A stretch of 64,000 bases of DNA from Pampus argenteus (taxonomy: Eukaryota > Chordata > Actinopteri > Scombriformes > Stromateidae). Every line of letters begins with the position of its first letter. Position 1 is the first letter of the stretch. The notes under the pieces were generated by a model. That model had not been told where the DNA came from and searched no databases. It saw only the letters and a list, made by a program, of their open reading frames with translations. Both the position numbers and the translations under genes were made by a program. The DNA lies in NCBI GenBank assembly GCA_036937835.1, contig CM072876.1, positions 13,904,501 to 13,968,500 on the forward strand, read 5' to 3'. This document shows, piece by piece, positions 13,401-25,092 of the stretch.

Positions 13401-15598
13401 TGAACAACACTATTTCAGGAGGATTATGGCCAGGAACTCTCCAGACTAAGAGTGGAACACGAGGACAGTGTCGCCTCCCTGACGTTCACCCTGACCGAGC
13501 TGCAGGCCAAGCTCACCCAGGTTGCGAGCCTTCATCGTGGAGGACTCAGAGACGTTGCTGTGTCCACAGGAGACGACTTTTTACACAAATCCTTCCGCAC
13601 CGTTTGCATCCAGACAGACAGAGAGACCTTTGTGAAGACTCTTGAGGATGGAGAGGTGTGCACAAGCACGCAGCAGCAGAAGGTGACCCCCAAAAAGTTA
13701 GACCTGGCTTCCATCAGCTTGAGCCTGGCCGGCCAGCGCGTGGACAATGTCTCTTCCTTTTCATCATCAGACGCTACTTCCCAAACTCCTCCTCCTCCTC
13801 CGCCTCCTGAACCACCGCTACCTCTATCGGAACAGCCGTCAGCACCAGGTGCCCCTCCTCAGGTCGCACTACCAACCGAAACAGATAGTCTGCCCCCTCC
13901 TCCTCCACCACCTCTGCCATGTTTGTCATTAACCCCGAACCACATGGAGCCATCAAATAACCCTCCTCCCCCACCTCCACCGCCTCCTCCTCCACTACCA
14001 CCTCCGCCACCACCTCCATCCATGCCGGGTTTAGCTCCCCCACCGCCTCCTCCTCTAACTGGGGGTCTCTTAATGGATAAACTTCCCAGGAAACCTGCAG
14101 TGGAGCCTTCACGACCCATGAAACCACTTTACTGGACCAGAATCCAGATCCAGGATAACAAGTATGTTCACAGCCAGACACTTGCTCATTCACAAAAAAC
14201 ATACGCAACCAGATATATTGAACCCAAATCAAATGCCCACACACATTTCACTGAGAAGTTCCCACAGCTGTTATTATGTCAGGTATGGTCATTTTCAACA
14301 GTGCAACAGCTTGTTTACATAGACTGGTTTGTGGACTCCCGTTTTGAAGCCTGAGTTTTCATTTCAACTGTCGCCATCTTTAATTTTTTGGCGCCAGAGT
14401 GGCCATATTTGGACGAGAAGGTGGAGCTGACCCAAACATTGGATGCTAACTTGGTTAGCATAATGTATTTACAGTCTATGGTTAACTATGATAATGCTAA
14501 TGCTAATGACAATTTTAACAAGCAAAAACAGGCATAAAACAAAATGTACTTACCGGACAAACTGAACAGTCGAGTCCTCCGAGGGTCATTTAGTGCAACC
14601 GAACGCAACCAAACGTTTTTTAAGCGACCAACATGTTACAGTTAACTTTCATGAACTGAAAACAAAGTGTAATCCACCGCTACGCCTATACTCCTATTCT
14701 CGTCTGGGGTTACGTACGTTACGTACGTTTCGTAACGTACGTAACGTAACGCGGTACGTAACCAGTATTGTTGCCGTGGTAGCGACTTGTCAATCACAAA
14801 GGCTAATTAATAATTATTTGTGTCTCTGTCACTTCCAGAAACGACACACTGTGGAACGTTCTGGAGGAACCGAATATCATTAATTCTGTTGAGTTTGAGG
14901 ACCTGTTTGCCAAAACCACCACACAGGACAAGAGGAAGCCGCTGTCAGAGGCGTATGAGAAGAAGGCCAAAGCCAGGAAGGTAACAAGCACTGATAATAT
15001 CATGCAACTACAGTACATATCAATGGTACAGTGTGTAGTGCAGGAAAAAGATTGCAATCTGCCCCTTGGTCACTAGAGGGGGTTAAAGTCATTGGGTTTA
15101 CAGGCTGTAACATCATTACAGATGTTTCAAAAGAGCATTAAAAATCCAGATCAATGCACATGTTGTGTGATTTATTCTCTTCTCTCGGTTCTGTTAAGTT
15201 CCTCCTGATATGCTTCAGTTCATCACCTGGGTTTACATATAGTTTGCTGCATTTGCATGCAGAATGGACACTAATACCACAATGCAGTTCAAACAACGTC
15301 TTATATATTATTGCGTTAAAATATTTGAAAGGTTGATCAAAGTACAAATAGAATACAATAAAAATAGAGAAAAAGACCACCTTTGTAGTGCAGATACTTA
15401 TTTTCGTTAACCAGAGTTGACTCTGAGCAGCTGTTCAGATAAATCAACCTTCATTCCTGACAACTCTGGTTACAAATGCCAAAAGTACTGATGTATCAGA
15501 GTGAAGCAGACTCTGACCCGTGTTTGTTTTGCTCTCTGTTCACTAATGACTCACTAATGGTTTCATGGTTTCTAGTTTTAGGTGGTCATGGTAACTTC

Positions 15599-15638
<40 letters not shown>

Positions 15639-18600
15639 TGTGTTAGCTCATTAAGCTGCTGGACGGTAAGCGTTCTCAGGCTGTGGGAATCCTCATATCA
15701 AGCCTCCACCTGGAGATGAAAGATATACAACAAGGTGAGTCGTTTAGAGCATTTCATTTATTCACATGTGTTGCTAGGAAACCACTTAGGTCACAGTTAA
15801 TGTCCTGTCAACTACGATATGAAAAACAGCAACAGGATATAAAGAAAATAAAAAATAACCTTAATGTAAAATGTTAAAAGGACTGTATACAACACAAGAT
15901 TAAATGTTCAAAAAGATATACGCTTTGCTGATTTTTTTTTCCTTTTATGCACTAGTATTATTTTCAAATTTAATAGTGTTTCACCCTGATATATATATAC
16001 TCTTGTTATGATGGAAAAGTCTCTGAAATTACAATTAGACCATCATGAGATTCACCACTGAAATCCCAGAGAGTGTATATGTAATCTAACAAGCATCATC
16101 TCATCTATCATATAAGAGCTGGATTACATTATATATATATATAAACTAGCTGTATTTCCCCGCCAGCTGCCTTCATCTGTAAACATTCAGGTAACCGCAG
16201 CTCCCTGAACGTCGCCCGTGTTTAACTTTTACCCCGGCATCGCACTGAATCTACCCTGTATTTCACTCTGAATATGAGCCGTTGGTGAATTTTAAGTGGG
16301 ATTAAAGGCTAAATCACACACCACGATGTCAGCAAGATAGTAACAGAGAGGTAATCTGCATTGCTAATCGCAAACTCAAAAACCTTTGTAGCAAACAGAG
16401 TGGATTAAGTTTCCCAGTGAGAAGAATGTGTTCGTGTTTCTTCTGGGATCTGCAGTTCTCTGTTTGCCATCGTCACTTTTTCTTATTTGTTATTATATTA
16501 TTATGTCTTTTTTTTTTATTTTATGAATCCATTTCTAGCTGTACTGACTGTGGATCACTCTGTGGTGGACCTGGAGACCATTGAAGCACTGTATGAAAAT
16601 GTATGCATCACGGCACACTATGTTGCTCTCTATACACTGTGATTTTAATCCATGTGTATTAGTAGTAATAGAATTATTAACCACTTCCTAATGTCGATAT
16701 GTCAGAGGGCTCAGCCAGAGGAGGTGGAGAAGATCAAAAAACACTACGAGACCTCAGAGGAAGAAGAAGTTAAACTGCTGGACAAACCTGAACAGTCAGT
16801 ACCTCACCTGCTAACAGAAATGTTTAGAGACTGCACCAGTGATTGATTGTGTGTCCACTGACCTCCCTACTATATTTAACGTCTTTCTGCAGTTCTAAGA
16901 GGGACAGACAAGATCATGACATTTTGCATGTTACCTGTTTATGTGATTGCGCTCCAGGTTCCTCTATGAGCTCTCTCAGATCCCAGACTTCGCAGGCAGA
17001 GCTCACTGCATCATCTTCCAGGCAGCATTCGTCGACGGGATCGCGTCCATCCAGCGCAAGCTCAACACAGTCTCCTCTGTCTGTAAGGTAGGAGGAAGCA
17101 ACACCCGATGGCAAATCACCACTCACCTTGTGTTCTTATTTAGCTCGATTTGATTTAAACTCATATCTGTGAGTGAATGCCCCTGTTTAAAAAAAAAAAG
17201 CTGCTAACCCTGCATGTGTTTTCTGTCTTGAGGCTCTGCTGCACAGCGACGATGTGAGGGAGGTGATGGGACTGGTGTTGGCTCTGGGGAATCGCATGAA
17301 TGGAGGCGACAGGACCAGAGGGCAGGCTGACGGCTTCGGCCTGGAGATCCTCCCGAAACTCAAAGATGTCAAGAGCAGGGTAAGAACAGGCCTCGAACAC
17401 TGGAGGATTCTTCTCTTTACCTTTATCATGCTTTCATACATCAGAATTTACTTTAAAGGGGTTGTATAACATTGTCTTGGGGTGTGGGATCTTTTCCTGT
17501 CATAATGTCGGATGTCTATGTTAAACATTGTTCCAAGTTCCAAAACCTGAGTTGAAACCTTTAAGATCATTTTCTCTGGAGTAGAGTGGAAAGGCAGCAT
17601 ACACGCTTGCAGCAAGAGAAACCTGTTGCTCGTTGGACAAGAGAACTGGCAATACTTCGCTTTGTTTTTCCACTTAAACACATGCCGAGTCATCTGTCTT
17701 GAGTGATACCGTTTACTCTGTGCATGCAATCTGTGTGCAATCATGCAATCTATCTGGAAAAAGGGAATGTTATTGCATGGTTTTAGCAGAGGCAGTGTGC
17801 ACTTATGTTTTACTTTAAACTGCCTACTGCATTTTTTTTTCTCAGGACAATCGCATCAGCCTGGTGGACTACGTGGTGTCATACTATCTGCGCAATATGG
17901 ACAAGGTACTGAAAAACAGCTCAGTTATTGACATGTTGTTTTTTCTATGCTTTTCTGATGCATTTATATTGATTTATTTGAAAAGCTGGTGTTTATCAAA
18001 TTGTTGCTGTGTTATGATTGGATTCCACCAGAATGCCGGCACAGACAAGAGCATATTCCCCCTTCCTGAACCTCAGGATGTCTTCCAGGCAGCGCAGGTT
18101 GGGCTCGACGACCTTAGCAGAGACCTGAGACAGCTGGGACGAGATCTGACAAGTATGTGATGTCACCAACATTTACAGACACTACCTACTTCAGCTCCTT
18201 TTCTGTGAAGACTTGCAGTGTAATCGAGACCTATATTTTCGGTTTATTATATTAGATGGTTACACACGTCCACTCTGTGCAACCAGACGGTGAGCTCCGG
18301 CATTCATGTGACTGGGTGACCCGAATAGTCTCGCCTTGTGGTCATTTTGTTGTGTGTTTTTGTTTGAAAACCTCAGCCAGCTTGTGAAACTCTATCACTG
18401 TGATTTTTTGTGTTCCTCTTAAGAGGTTCCCACAGACCAAACCTCGGCCCAGTCTGGAATGGTTTTTCCTCAGACAACACCCCCCCCCCAACCACCCACA
18501 CCACCCCCACCCTCCCACATCTCACCACCCTGGTTTCCCATCACAGGCCCCAGCCATTGAGTAACTGTTTATACTTCAGGGCTAAAGGCCTGATTCTTTG

Positions 18601-21600
18601 ACCAAACTCGCGTTAGCTAAAGGCCCAGAACAAAAGATTTCCTCTCGTCTTTCTTATCCTTCTCGCCTGTTCTCTTCTCTTCCCTAAGTGTGCCCATATG
18701 ACGCCATTCAGCATGCCAGCCAGTTAAACCAGACAAGTCATGTTGAGGACAATGCTTACATGTATACGATTGTGAGTGAGTGCATTGTTGTATGTCCATG
18801 TATACATGTGTTTTTGCGTGCATTTCGTCGCATGCGTGTTTATTTGTGTGCTGTATGTGCGTGTATTCGGAGACTAGTAGGAGTCTTGCTGCTGATACTG
18901 GCCTGGCGCCTTTCAGATCCAGCTTCTAATCCTCCTGCCCATCAGATCTCCCATCGTTGTGCCTTTGTGCCCCTGTCGCCAGAGCAGGGAGACCATAACT
19001 TCCCACTTATGTAATCTCCAGACCGCTCGTATCTGTAGTATCGCTGCACGGGGCTCTGCAGAGATGCACGGATCCTTAACCTGCTCGGCTATATAACCTG
19101 GGCTCCAGTGTGGCCCCCAGATGTGTGCCGCAGATAGCTTTCTTTACCTCTCAACACAGCATTGTCTTATCGGCCCGTCTACCCAAACCACCGTGCAATC
19201 TGGATCGCGCCGTCGCAGGTTCCCTTTGTTCTGCCCGTTTGAACCGCCCTCATGCCTTTCTTTTTGCCGTTCTTCACTCTCCCTGTGTTTTCTCTTTGGT
19301 TGGTATGACATGTTTCCCAACAGAGTTTCTCTTAAGTCATCCATGTTGAAGACTCGACTTGAAAAAAAGCATCAGACAGCTGTCCAATAGTTTAAAGTTT
19401 AACGAGTCAGTCCACCCAAATAACTACTAAAAAGGCCTTGTGGTTAATTAAATTAGATTTGGTTTCATTCGAGATGTCTCTACCTTAAGACAATAGAAAT
19501 AAATAAAATGTCACTGTGCTGCAGCATTAAAAGAAAATGCATTTAAAACTTCAGTGCAGTTTTTCTAGAAACACTGTCCCAATTACTCTGGATGCTATTT
19601 TTATTGGACGCAGTCATAACCGTGTGATACTTGATTTTTAAGGCTGATTCCAAAAAATAATATTTGAGAGTTTACAGAACTATTAAATCATTTTTTTTGG
19701 ACTACTGGAGAGCAGTGGAATGCGCTATAAACACCATATTGACGTATTATCACCTCATAAAGTTGATTCATTTGGAGTCATGTGTTTTTGTTCACTTAAC
19801 GTACATAAGTCCAATATTTACTCTCCTCTCAGCTCTGTTTTGGTCTTGCCCAACTCCTGAGAAATATATCGGGCTCCACTGTGCTCTTTGGTGCTGGGCA
19901 GGTGGGTTTAATAAAGCTCTTTGTGAAAACTGTTTACTGTTTCAGAAAAGAGTTGTTGATATAGTTTATGTTTCTTTTTTTTTCTTTTTTTTTAATGTCA
20001 CAATCAACCTCAGAAGACTTTTGGTTTACTCTAATATACTTGTGTGCTGTGCCACATCCATCAAATCAATAACTCATAAAGGAGTTATGTCACTGGGGGA
20101 ATCTTGTTGTGACACTGTGATTTATAAGTGGGGCTTGAAAGCGTCACTACGAAACCAAAGCGCCGCTTCAGGGACGTTTCTGTAATTCCAGTCTCACATC
20201 TGAAAGCACCGGCCTCTGTTTATGAGAAGGTCTGTAACCCTCTTCAGTCAGAAATAAGCAAACCTTTGTCAAACGCAACAGGCAGACAAAAGAAAAGAAC
20301 GGCTCGTCACACAATATAGAAAGAGATACCCGCCTCTAAAGTTTACACAAATCCTGAATGAAAACAGTATTCTTTTGTAATCTTATCTGGGAGATGTTGA
20401 TCGAGCGTCAGGGTCGGGGTGGGGGAGGGCAAGGGGCTCAGCTCCCTCTGCAGCCTCTATTATGACTGGCTCACCAGACTGGCTCCTCTGATCCACTGAT
20501 TGGACGCAGAGCAACACGGAGCCGCAGACTGGCAGAGGAAGAGAGAGAGAGGGGGAGCAGAGTCTGCAGTCGCCATCTCAAGGTGAATCTCAATAAGGGA
20601 TATCTAAAGAGGAAACTGTGCCGATAACCTCCCTCTTGGGCACAGGTGGAGTTACTTTAACCCAGCACTCTCTCTTCTTCTTACTCTGTCTGTCTGTCCT
20701 TCATAGTGAGGGGTTGATCCGAGTAACTTATCAGTTTAAATCAGACTGGTGGGAAAATGACTCACAGATTTAGAAATTTAAGCTGTAAAAGCCCATATTA
20801 CAAACCCGAAAGTGTGGAAGTTTAACAATCCCCTCCAGTTTTAAGACATTGAATATTCATACAAATCTTAAAATATCATCTGCTCCTTTCCGTGACTTTG
20901 CAGACGTTTTTAGTTTCAATACTCAACAGTAAAATTGCCTCATTCTGATTTAATGAGTTGTTTACTTCTGTGTGAGGAGCAGACATTGCTGTGATGCTTC
21001 TGCTCTGCGCTTCTCAGAGATCACCTGTCCCGCAATGTAATGTTTTCCTTCCTAGATAATCTGTTTTTAAAGTTTAAGGCTGGTTCCTGGTTCATCAAAC
21101 TCCTCTAACGGCTGGAATAACACCATAAACATATTGCTTACATTCTGAGCCGACATGAAATCTGCCATATATTGTATTTTAGCACCAAATGTACAGACGC
21201 ATGTGTAAATGTAAGTTGAAATCACTGTTGGGTGCTGTTGTGTTGCTACCATTTCCTCTTTCTTCCACAACTGAACTTCATCTTTTGTTAAAAATGAATG
21301 AAATATATTGAAATATAACAATCCTTGTTTGTTTCTTTTAGGATGTGAAAAGGAAGTACAGAAGGTTTGCTCTGACTCTCCTGAAGAACACCTGCAGCCG
21401 TTTAAGGACAAGATGGAGGCATTCGTTCTCAGTGGTGAGTAGTTGCTGTCAGGTTTTGTGCACCCCCCTCCCCCCAATAGTACGTCACTTTTTGCAGGTC
21501 TGCAGATTGGGGAAACAAATCAAAATCAAATTCAAATCAAATTTTATTTATATAGCCCAAAATCACAAAATACATCTCAGAGGGCTTTACAATCTGTACA

Positions 21601-21835
21601 GGGAGTGACACCCTCTGTCCTTACACCCTCGATTCGAAACATTGTTTCAACAAGTGTGTCCTGTATACCTGGCTAATACAAACGAGACCAAAAGCACGAG
21701 ATGGGTTGAAAATAAAACATTACTGTTCAGAGTGACTGCAGGTTTTTGCAAGTTAGATTTAGGACATTAAAGACGAGTTGCATCATTCTGTTACTGACCT
21801 GGATATCTACGTTATGTCCCTTTTGCTGGAGTGTT

Positions 21836-21910
<75 letters not shown>

Positions 21911-22487
21911 AGGGAGATAGGATGGATTCAGAGTAGGCTAGACACTCAGATAGGGATCAGACAGATTTGGCAATGACTGAGACACTCAGGCTCTGGGAGT
22001 CTGTTCACCCTCTCAGAGACTATTTCACTGCAAAAAATAGTCATCAAGCAACTAAATCAATAATAATAGAGAAGAGCCTGAGTCGTCTGAGTTAGTCAAA
22101 GAGGGATACTGGCTTGATTCGACTCATTTGGACAGATGAAGCTTCCTGTTAGCTGCAGATAAACTTTGAAATACTTTTTTGAAACTGAAGGACACTGAAA
22201 GTGCATCAACAAGGGATCTTCTAATGGCTAGCAATGATTACAGGAAGAATAAAAAAAATAGTGTTAATGTTCATTTGGGCACCTGGCTATTGTTTTAGGA
22301 CAGATTTGAAAAACTGTGAACTTATCCTTTAAGTTGCATACCACGTACTGTAACTGCAACGTCTGTGGTTCAGCTGTGTGGACGTTTGTTTCATGCCTTA
22401 CCGGTCTGTCTCCACATGTTATCTGTCTCTCTCTGCAAATCCAGCGATCAAATGAAGTCCTAATGTCCCCCAAAACATTATTCTCCT

Positions 22488-22527
<40 letters not shown>

Positions 22528-24161
22528 AGAATTCAGGAAATTTCACTGAAATTGTACTGAAAAGAAGATGTTTAGACACTTGCTTCAACATAAATCAGAA
22601 TTTGAATGAAATAACAGACATATTATAGTCATATTCAGTAGTGTACCTGTTATTTTGCACTAATGGCATTGCAATTTGAAAGCGCTAGTAAGAATGGCTC
22701 CTTTGTTGAATAACTGACTGTGTAATTGCCGTTTTGAAGAGACCAAATGGTCGTCTGGCTCCATTTGACAAGGTCACCATCATCATACAAGAGGTTCTTA
22801 TTGTGGTCCTGTGGGTATTTACATCAGCATGGCTCTCCATCGGGATTTAAAATATAATCTGCCTTCTTCTTTGTCTGTTTTTTTTTTTTTTTTTTCCAGC
22901 ACGGAAAAAACACGCCGATGCTTCCTACGAGTTGATGACTGCACAAAAAAGGTTGGAGAAATGAGAAATGATTTATATGCATCACACTCACACAAACTTG
23001 ACTGATTTGATGAAGCAAAGCAAGCAGTTGCTATGAACCAATAGTAAAACATGTCAGCGTTTTTTATTTTTTATTTACTATATTTCACCATAACAAGTTG
23101 ATCTGGTTAATCAAATGCTTTCCTGACAGTCACAACAGACCCAACAGCATCAGGTTCAAGACGGATAGTTGATTTAATTGATGAAATCTTGATTTCTTTC
23201 TACTTTGACCCTTGTTGCCGCTCAGTTTTCAGGACATGGTTCGATACTTTGGGCTGAGGCCTAAGACGGGAGAGAAGGAGGTGACAGCGGCTTATTTCTT
23301 CATGCTCTGGTTCGAGTTTTGTGCCGACTTCAAGGCCAGATGGAAGAGGGAGAGCAAGAACATCTCTAAAGAGAGGTATCCATCTGTATACGTGTGTAGA
23401 ATCACCACACGGTTTTGACATGTTCACCTATTCAACTCAGGAAATAGGTGCTCTCTCTTGATTTAATCAGTTTGTTTGGAAAACGAGGGAATGTATTATC
23501 CTGAAGAGATTAAACAAAATGTAATCCATTTCTAAAAAAAATAAAAAATAAACTTCTTTTGCCATTGATTGTATTCACATATTTCTGTTTGCACCTAATA
23601 GTGATGAAAGAAAGAAATGTCAAACACAGACTCATCACTTAACTCACTGGGAGGGATTGATTGACGCTCTGAAGTAAAGACGAGATATGTGTTTTTAAAT
23701 GCTGTGTTATTAATAATGTGACGCGTATTATTGCAGGTTAAAAGAGGCTCAGCAGTCTGTGAAGAAGATCACAGGAGAAAAGAAGGTGGAAACCAGAAAA
23801 ATTAACCCCAACAGTTTGGTAAGATAGAGTTCGTAAAATGCACACAAATGTGTCAACACAATAACAAAAAGTTCAACAATAAGTTCACAATTTTATAAGA
23901 CTAGTCTAAACAATATTTAGGTGCCCAGGTGAATATTGACAAGGGTTTTTATTACTGTAATTATCATGCTGACTTCATAAAAAAAAATCCACAGTCGTCC
24001 TCCTGTACAAAAAATGTATTTAAAGATTTATCCGAAGCTAACATGAAGCTTCATTGTGAACTTGTCCTTTAACTCCAAGTTGTCTGTATTGATAAATCAT
24101 GTTTTTCTCCCTACAGAAAGACCGGCTGCGTCAGAAACAAGCCACCATGTCTTCAACTTAA
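1976..24161 (+). CDS. fmn1: fmn1, formin 1 (complete gene span)
   Basis: Actin nucleator of the formin family: FH1 recruits profilin-actin, and the FH2 dimer nucleates and tracks barbed ends at adherens junctions and in the cytoplasm. Coding exons: 1976-3794, 5733-5911, (alternative 9347-11050), 11222-11330, 13085-13146, 13419-14161, 14839-14980, 15647-15734, 16539-16600, 16706-16794, 16958-17087, 17233-17379, 17846-17905, 18032-18152, 21342-21434, 22900-22951, 23226-23375, 23737-23818, 24117-24161. Using 5733-5911 and skipping 9345-11050 gives 1390 residues, close to long mammalian FMN1. Starting at 9347 gives 1292. The shared C-terminal part is 724 residues. The start MKDTHTTLSLYIP resembles the mammalian long-isoform N-terminus, and the end KDRLRQKQATMSST resembles the mammalian C-terminus. 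It is tail to tail with grem1, as in mammals. Intron sizes and isoform use need transcripts. Confidence 0.93.
3795..5732. other. fmn1 intron 1, no other gene seen
   Basis: Contains a (CA)n tract at 4413-4442 and (TG)n tracts near 4540-4577 and 4695-4713. No coding exon or recognisable dispersed repeat was identified. Confidence 0.5.
4413..4442. repeat. (CA)15 microsatellite
   Basis: Perfect dinucleotide run in fmn1 intron 1. Confidence 0.9.
5733..5911 (+). CDS. fmn1: fmn1 exon 2 (long isoform)
   Basis: The acceptor is tgtctctccag and the donor AGG|GTGAGT. The exon enters at phase 1 and leaves at phase 0. It encodes about 60 residues beginning with a Glu/Gln-rich helix-like stretch (EALQRQEEIWQQEVEES). 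It joins in frame to the phase-0 exon at 11222 but not to the exon at 9345, where phase 0 would read a stop immediately. Confidence 0.75.
5912..9344. other. fmn1 intron with candidate regulatory DNA
   Basis: Holds a dispersed repeat at 7206-7345, an unusual non-repetitive block at 7780-8050 rich in TAAT/ATTA cores, and a 23-nt motif that recurs at 7894 and 8118. No additional exon was supported. Confidence 0.45.
7206..7345. repeat. Dispersed repeat copy A (fmn1 intron)
   Basis: About 140 nt that align by eye with 22193-22333, sharing GGGCACCT, GAAAAACTGTGAAC and TCCTTTAA in the same order and strand. It resembles a short interspersed element common in percomorph fish. Family name not assigned. 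Confidence 0.7.
9347..11050 (+). CDS. fmn1: fmn1 alternative N-terminal exon
   Basis: A single 568-codon open reading frame from ATG 9347 to a donor (GGCAAA|GTATGA), in frame with 11222. It is acidic and Ser/Thr-rich, probably disordered. Its C-terminal 60 residues hold a conserved-looking segment (AFDAFKAFFTPKP, then LFERTSNKKK) that resembles the alternative N-terminal exon of mammalian FMN1. An AG directly before the exon (ends 9344) would also allow splicing from 3794, because both have phase 1. The pyrimidine tract there is poor, so a separate promoter and start at 9347 is at least as likely. Confidence 0.72.
11222..14161 (+). CDS. fmn1: fmn1 coiled-coil and FH1 exons
   Basis: Three exons: 11222-11330, 13085-13146 and 13419-14161. 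The first two encode a helical Glu/Lys-rich stretch (GLKYTEA, then EHQAALLQLKRECKEELEKLQ in two parts across the junction), a formin-1 hallmark. The third carries Leu-rich heptads and then the FH1 region from about residue 847 to 945 of the 1390-residue form. FH1 has several runs of 6-11 prolines that bind profilin and SH3/WW partners. The FH2 domain starts near residue 957 with MKPLYWTRIQI. The DNA of FH1 is a degenerate CCN repeat, which also produces long spurious glycine ORFs on the other strand. Confidence 0.92.
11331..13084. other. fmn1 intron, partly repeat-derived
   Basis: The 11985-12290 part resembles a repeat common in perciform genomes (see repeat entry). The rest is AT-rich and shows no exon. 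Confidence 0.45.
11985..12290. repeat. Probable dispersed teleost repeat
   Basis: The sequence (TTTTCAGCTAAAAAGTTCTG, then GGAGCATTTAGCTGCTAAAG and CTGCCCTCAAGTGGCCG) matches my recollection of an element frequent in perciform genomes. There is no second copy in this window to prove it. Confidence 0.45.
14310..14805. repeat. Probable DNA-transposon-like element with ACGT-rich inverted repeat
   Basis: This fmn1 intron segment carries sequence (TTGGCGCCAGAGTGGCC, GGACGAGAAGGTGGAGCTGA) that I recall from widespread perciform repeats. It is followed by an ACGT-rich region with a perfect 15-bp inverted repeat at 14709-14723 and 14731-14745. Boundaries and class are uncertain. It ends about 35 nt before the FH2 exon at 14839. 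Confidence 0.5.
14839..24161 (+). CDS. fmn1: fmn1 FH2-domain exons and C-terminus
   Basis: Thirteen exons from 14839-14980 to 24117-24161 encode the FH2 domain and the short tail. Landmarks are SVEFEDLFAKTT, the GILISSLHLEM helix, the LYELSQIPDF segment, and the FH2 signature LALGNRMNGGDRTRGQADGF in exon 17233-17379. A long basic alpha-helical segment (KKITGEKKVETRKINP) precedes the stop. All phases agree. The intron 18153-21341 is the largest here (3.2 kb). The exon at 15647 has a TG tract at its acceptor, and the exon at 22900 has a run of about 20 T. Confidence 0.93.
15603..15642. repeat. (TG)16 tract at a 3' splice site
   Basis: Sixteen perfect TG units (15603-15634), then CGCGTGTG and the acceptor TTAG, so the tract replaces the usual pyrimidine tract of the fmn1 exon at 15647. 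Confidence 0.95.
18153..21341. other. fmn1 3.2-kb intron inside the FH2 region
   Basis: The largest fmn1 intron. Its sequence is more complex and GC-richer (18880-19350 and 20085-20600) than its AT-rich surroundings and carries no evident dispersed repeat. No exon was found. In mammals, introns in this part of FMN1 hold GREM1 limb enhancers, so it is a candidate grem1 regulatory region by position only. Confidence 0.4.
21515..21640. repeat. Retroposon-like fragment (fish tail motif)
   Basis: Contains TTTTATTTATATAGCCCAAA and AGGGCTTTACAATCTGTAC, a signature seen in a very common teleost dispersed repeat. It lies in an fmn1 intron. Confidence 0.6.
21841..21907. repeat. (TG)n microsatellite, interrupted
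   Basis: TG run of about 67 nt broken by CGCG and AG. Confidence 0.9.
22193..22333. repeat. Dispersed repeat copy B (fmn1 intron)
   Basis: Second copy of the element at 7206-7345, same orientation, with substitutions and small indels throughout. A third fragment sharing the CATTGTGAACTTGTCCTTTAA end occurs near 24051-24072. Confidence 0.7.
22488..22529. repeat. (AAAG)n microsatellite
   Basis: About ten tetranucleotide units in an fmn1 intron. Confidence 0.9.
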
Positions 24162-24442
24162 ACTCAAGAGGTATAGAAACTGTAACCTTAGGAAGATCAT
24201 ACAGTAACAATAATATAACCATTTTTCACAACATAAGCCTTTTTCTATTTTTAATATGCTCCTGGGGTAACGTCATTTATTAACCGACAGCTTGACGTTA
24301 TATAATGTGTTACCTAAAAATGTATTTAACTTTCAAAGAGTATTTTGTGCAATATTGTTAGACATTAGTCATCGCTTCAACTGTGTGTAGGTTCCTACAT
24401 TTGGCATTTGATTGTGACATGTGTAGTCTTAATATTTCACAA

Positions 24443-24448
24443 ATTAAA
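24443..24448 (+). terminator. fmn1: fmn1 poly(A) signal (ATTAAA), candidate
   Basis: ATTAAA lies about 280 nt after the stop codon. A run of overlapping AATAAA hexamers at 24585-24607 is an alternative. Confidence 0.4.
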
Positions 24449-25086
24449 ATCACCTACCAGAAAGACTGACGTACGATAATAGCTTGAAAATGTTTGTTTT
24501 ATTCACAAGCAACTTTACGATACATGATACACACATTATACCAAGTTGTAAAATGAAGTGGCATTTAGCAGTGCAGGTTGTTAAAAATAAAAATAAAATA
24601 AAATAAAAGCCCTCCACTCACATCCCACACAGTGGAAACAATACAACCATCCAAAGTCCTTTTGAAGATCCTCAAACATGATCTGATGAGGTTGACATTT
24701 CTGGACATGTCTTGCACCATCTTTGTTTTTGTTTTTTTGTCAGATGTCTGCAACAAATATTGACATTGTTGAACTGTAACAGCCTCCAACCATCAACTTG
24801 CTCTCAAACACTCAAAGAGTTCACTGAAACTTACATTTTTGTCAAATCTGTTAACACAAATAAAATAGCTTTTCTGGTAACGGTGTATTTGGTATTTATA
24901 TTTAAGTTATTAGTTGCAGGTGAAACTTCTGTTACTTAAGATGGGAACATGGCACCTGAATCTATAATCTTTGTTCTAAAATTTGTATTGAATTGGTGGT
25001 AAATTCAACATCTTCTCTCCTTGATAATGATAAGAAAAACATGTTTGATCTCATTCCCACTTTATTATTATCATTGTGTTCCTTTT

Positions 25087-25092
25087 TTTATT
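25087..25092 (-). terminator. grem1: grem1 proximal poly(A) signal, candidate
   Basis: Minus-strand AATAAA about 80 nt after the stop, with a second at 25066-25061. Gremlin transcripts usually have long 3'UTRs, so a more distal signal (24503-24498) is also plausible. Confidence 0.35.

Noticed and set aside
13774..14244. Long open frames on the minus strand rich in glycine, valine and glutamate
   Set aside because: They are the antisense reading of the CCN repeats encoding the formin FH1 domain; no splice or start context.
19664..20185. 173-codon ORF in an fmn1 intron
   Set aside because: Low-complexity composition including a poly-Phe run, no recognised homology, and it lies within an intron.
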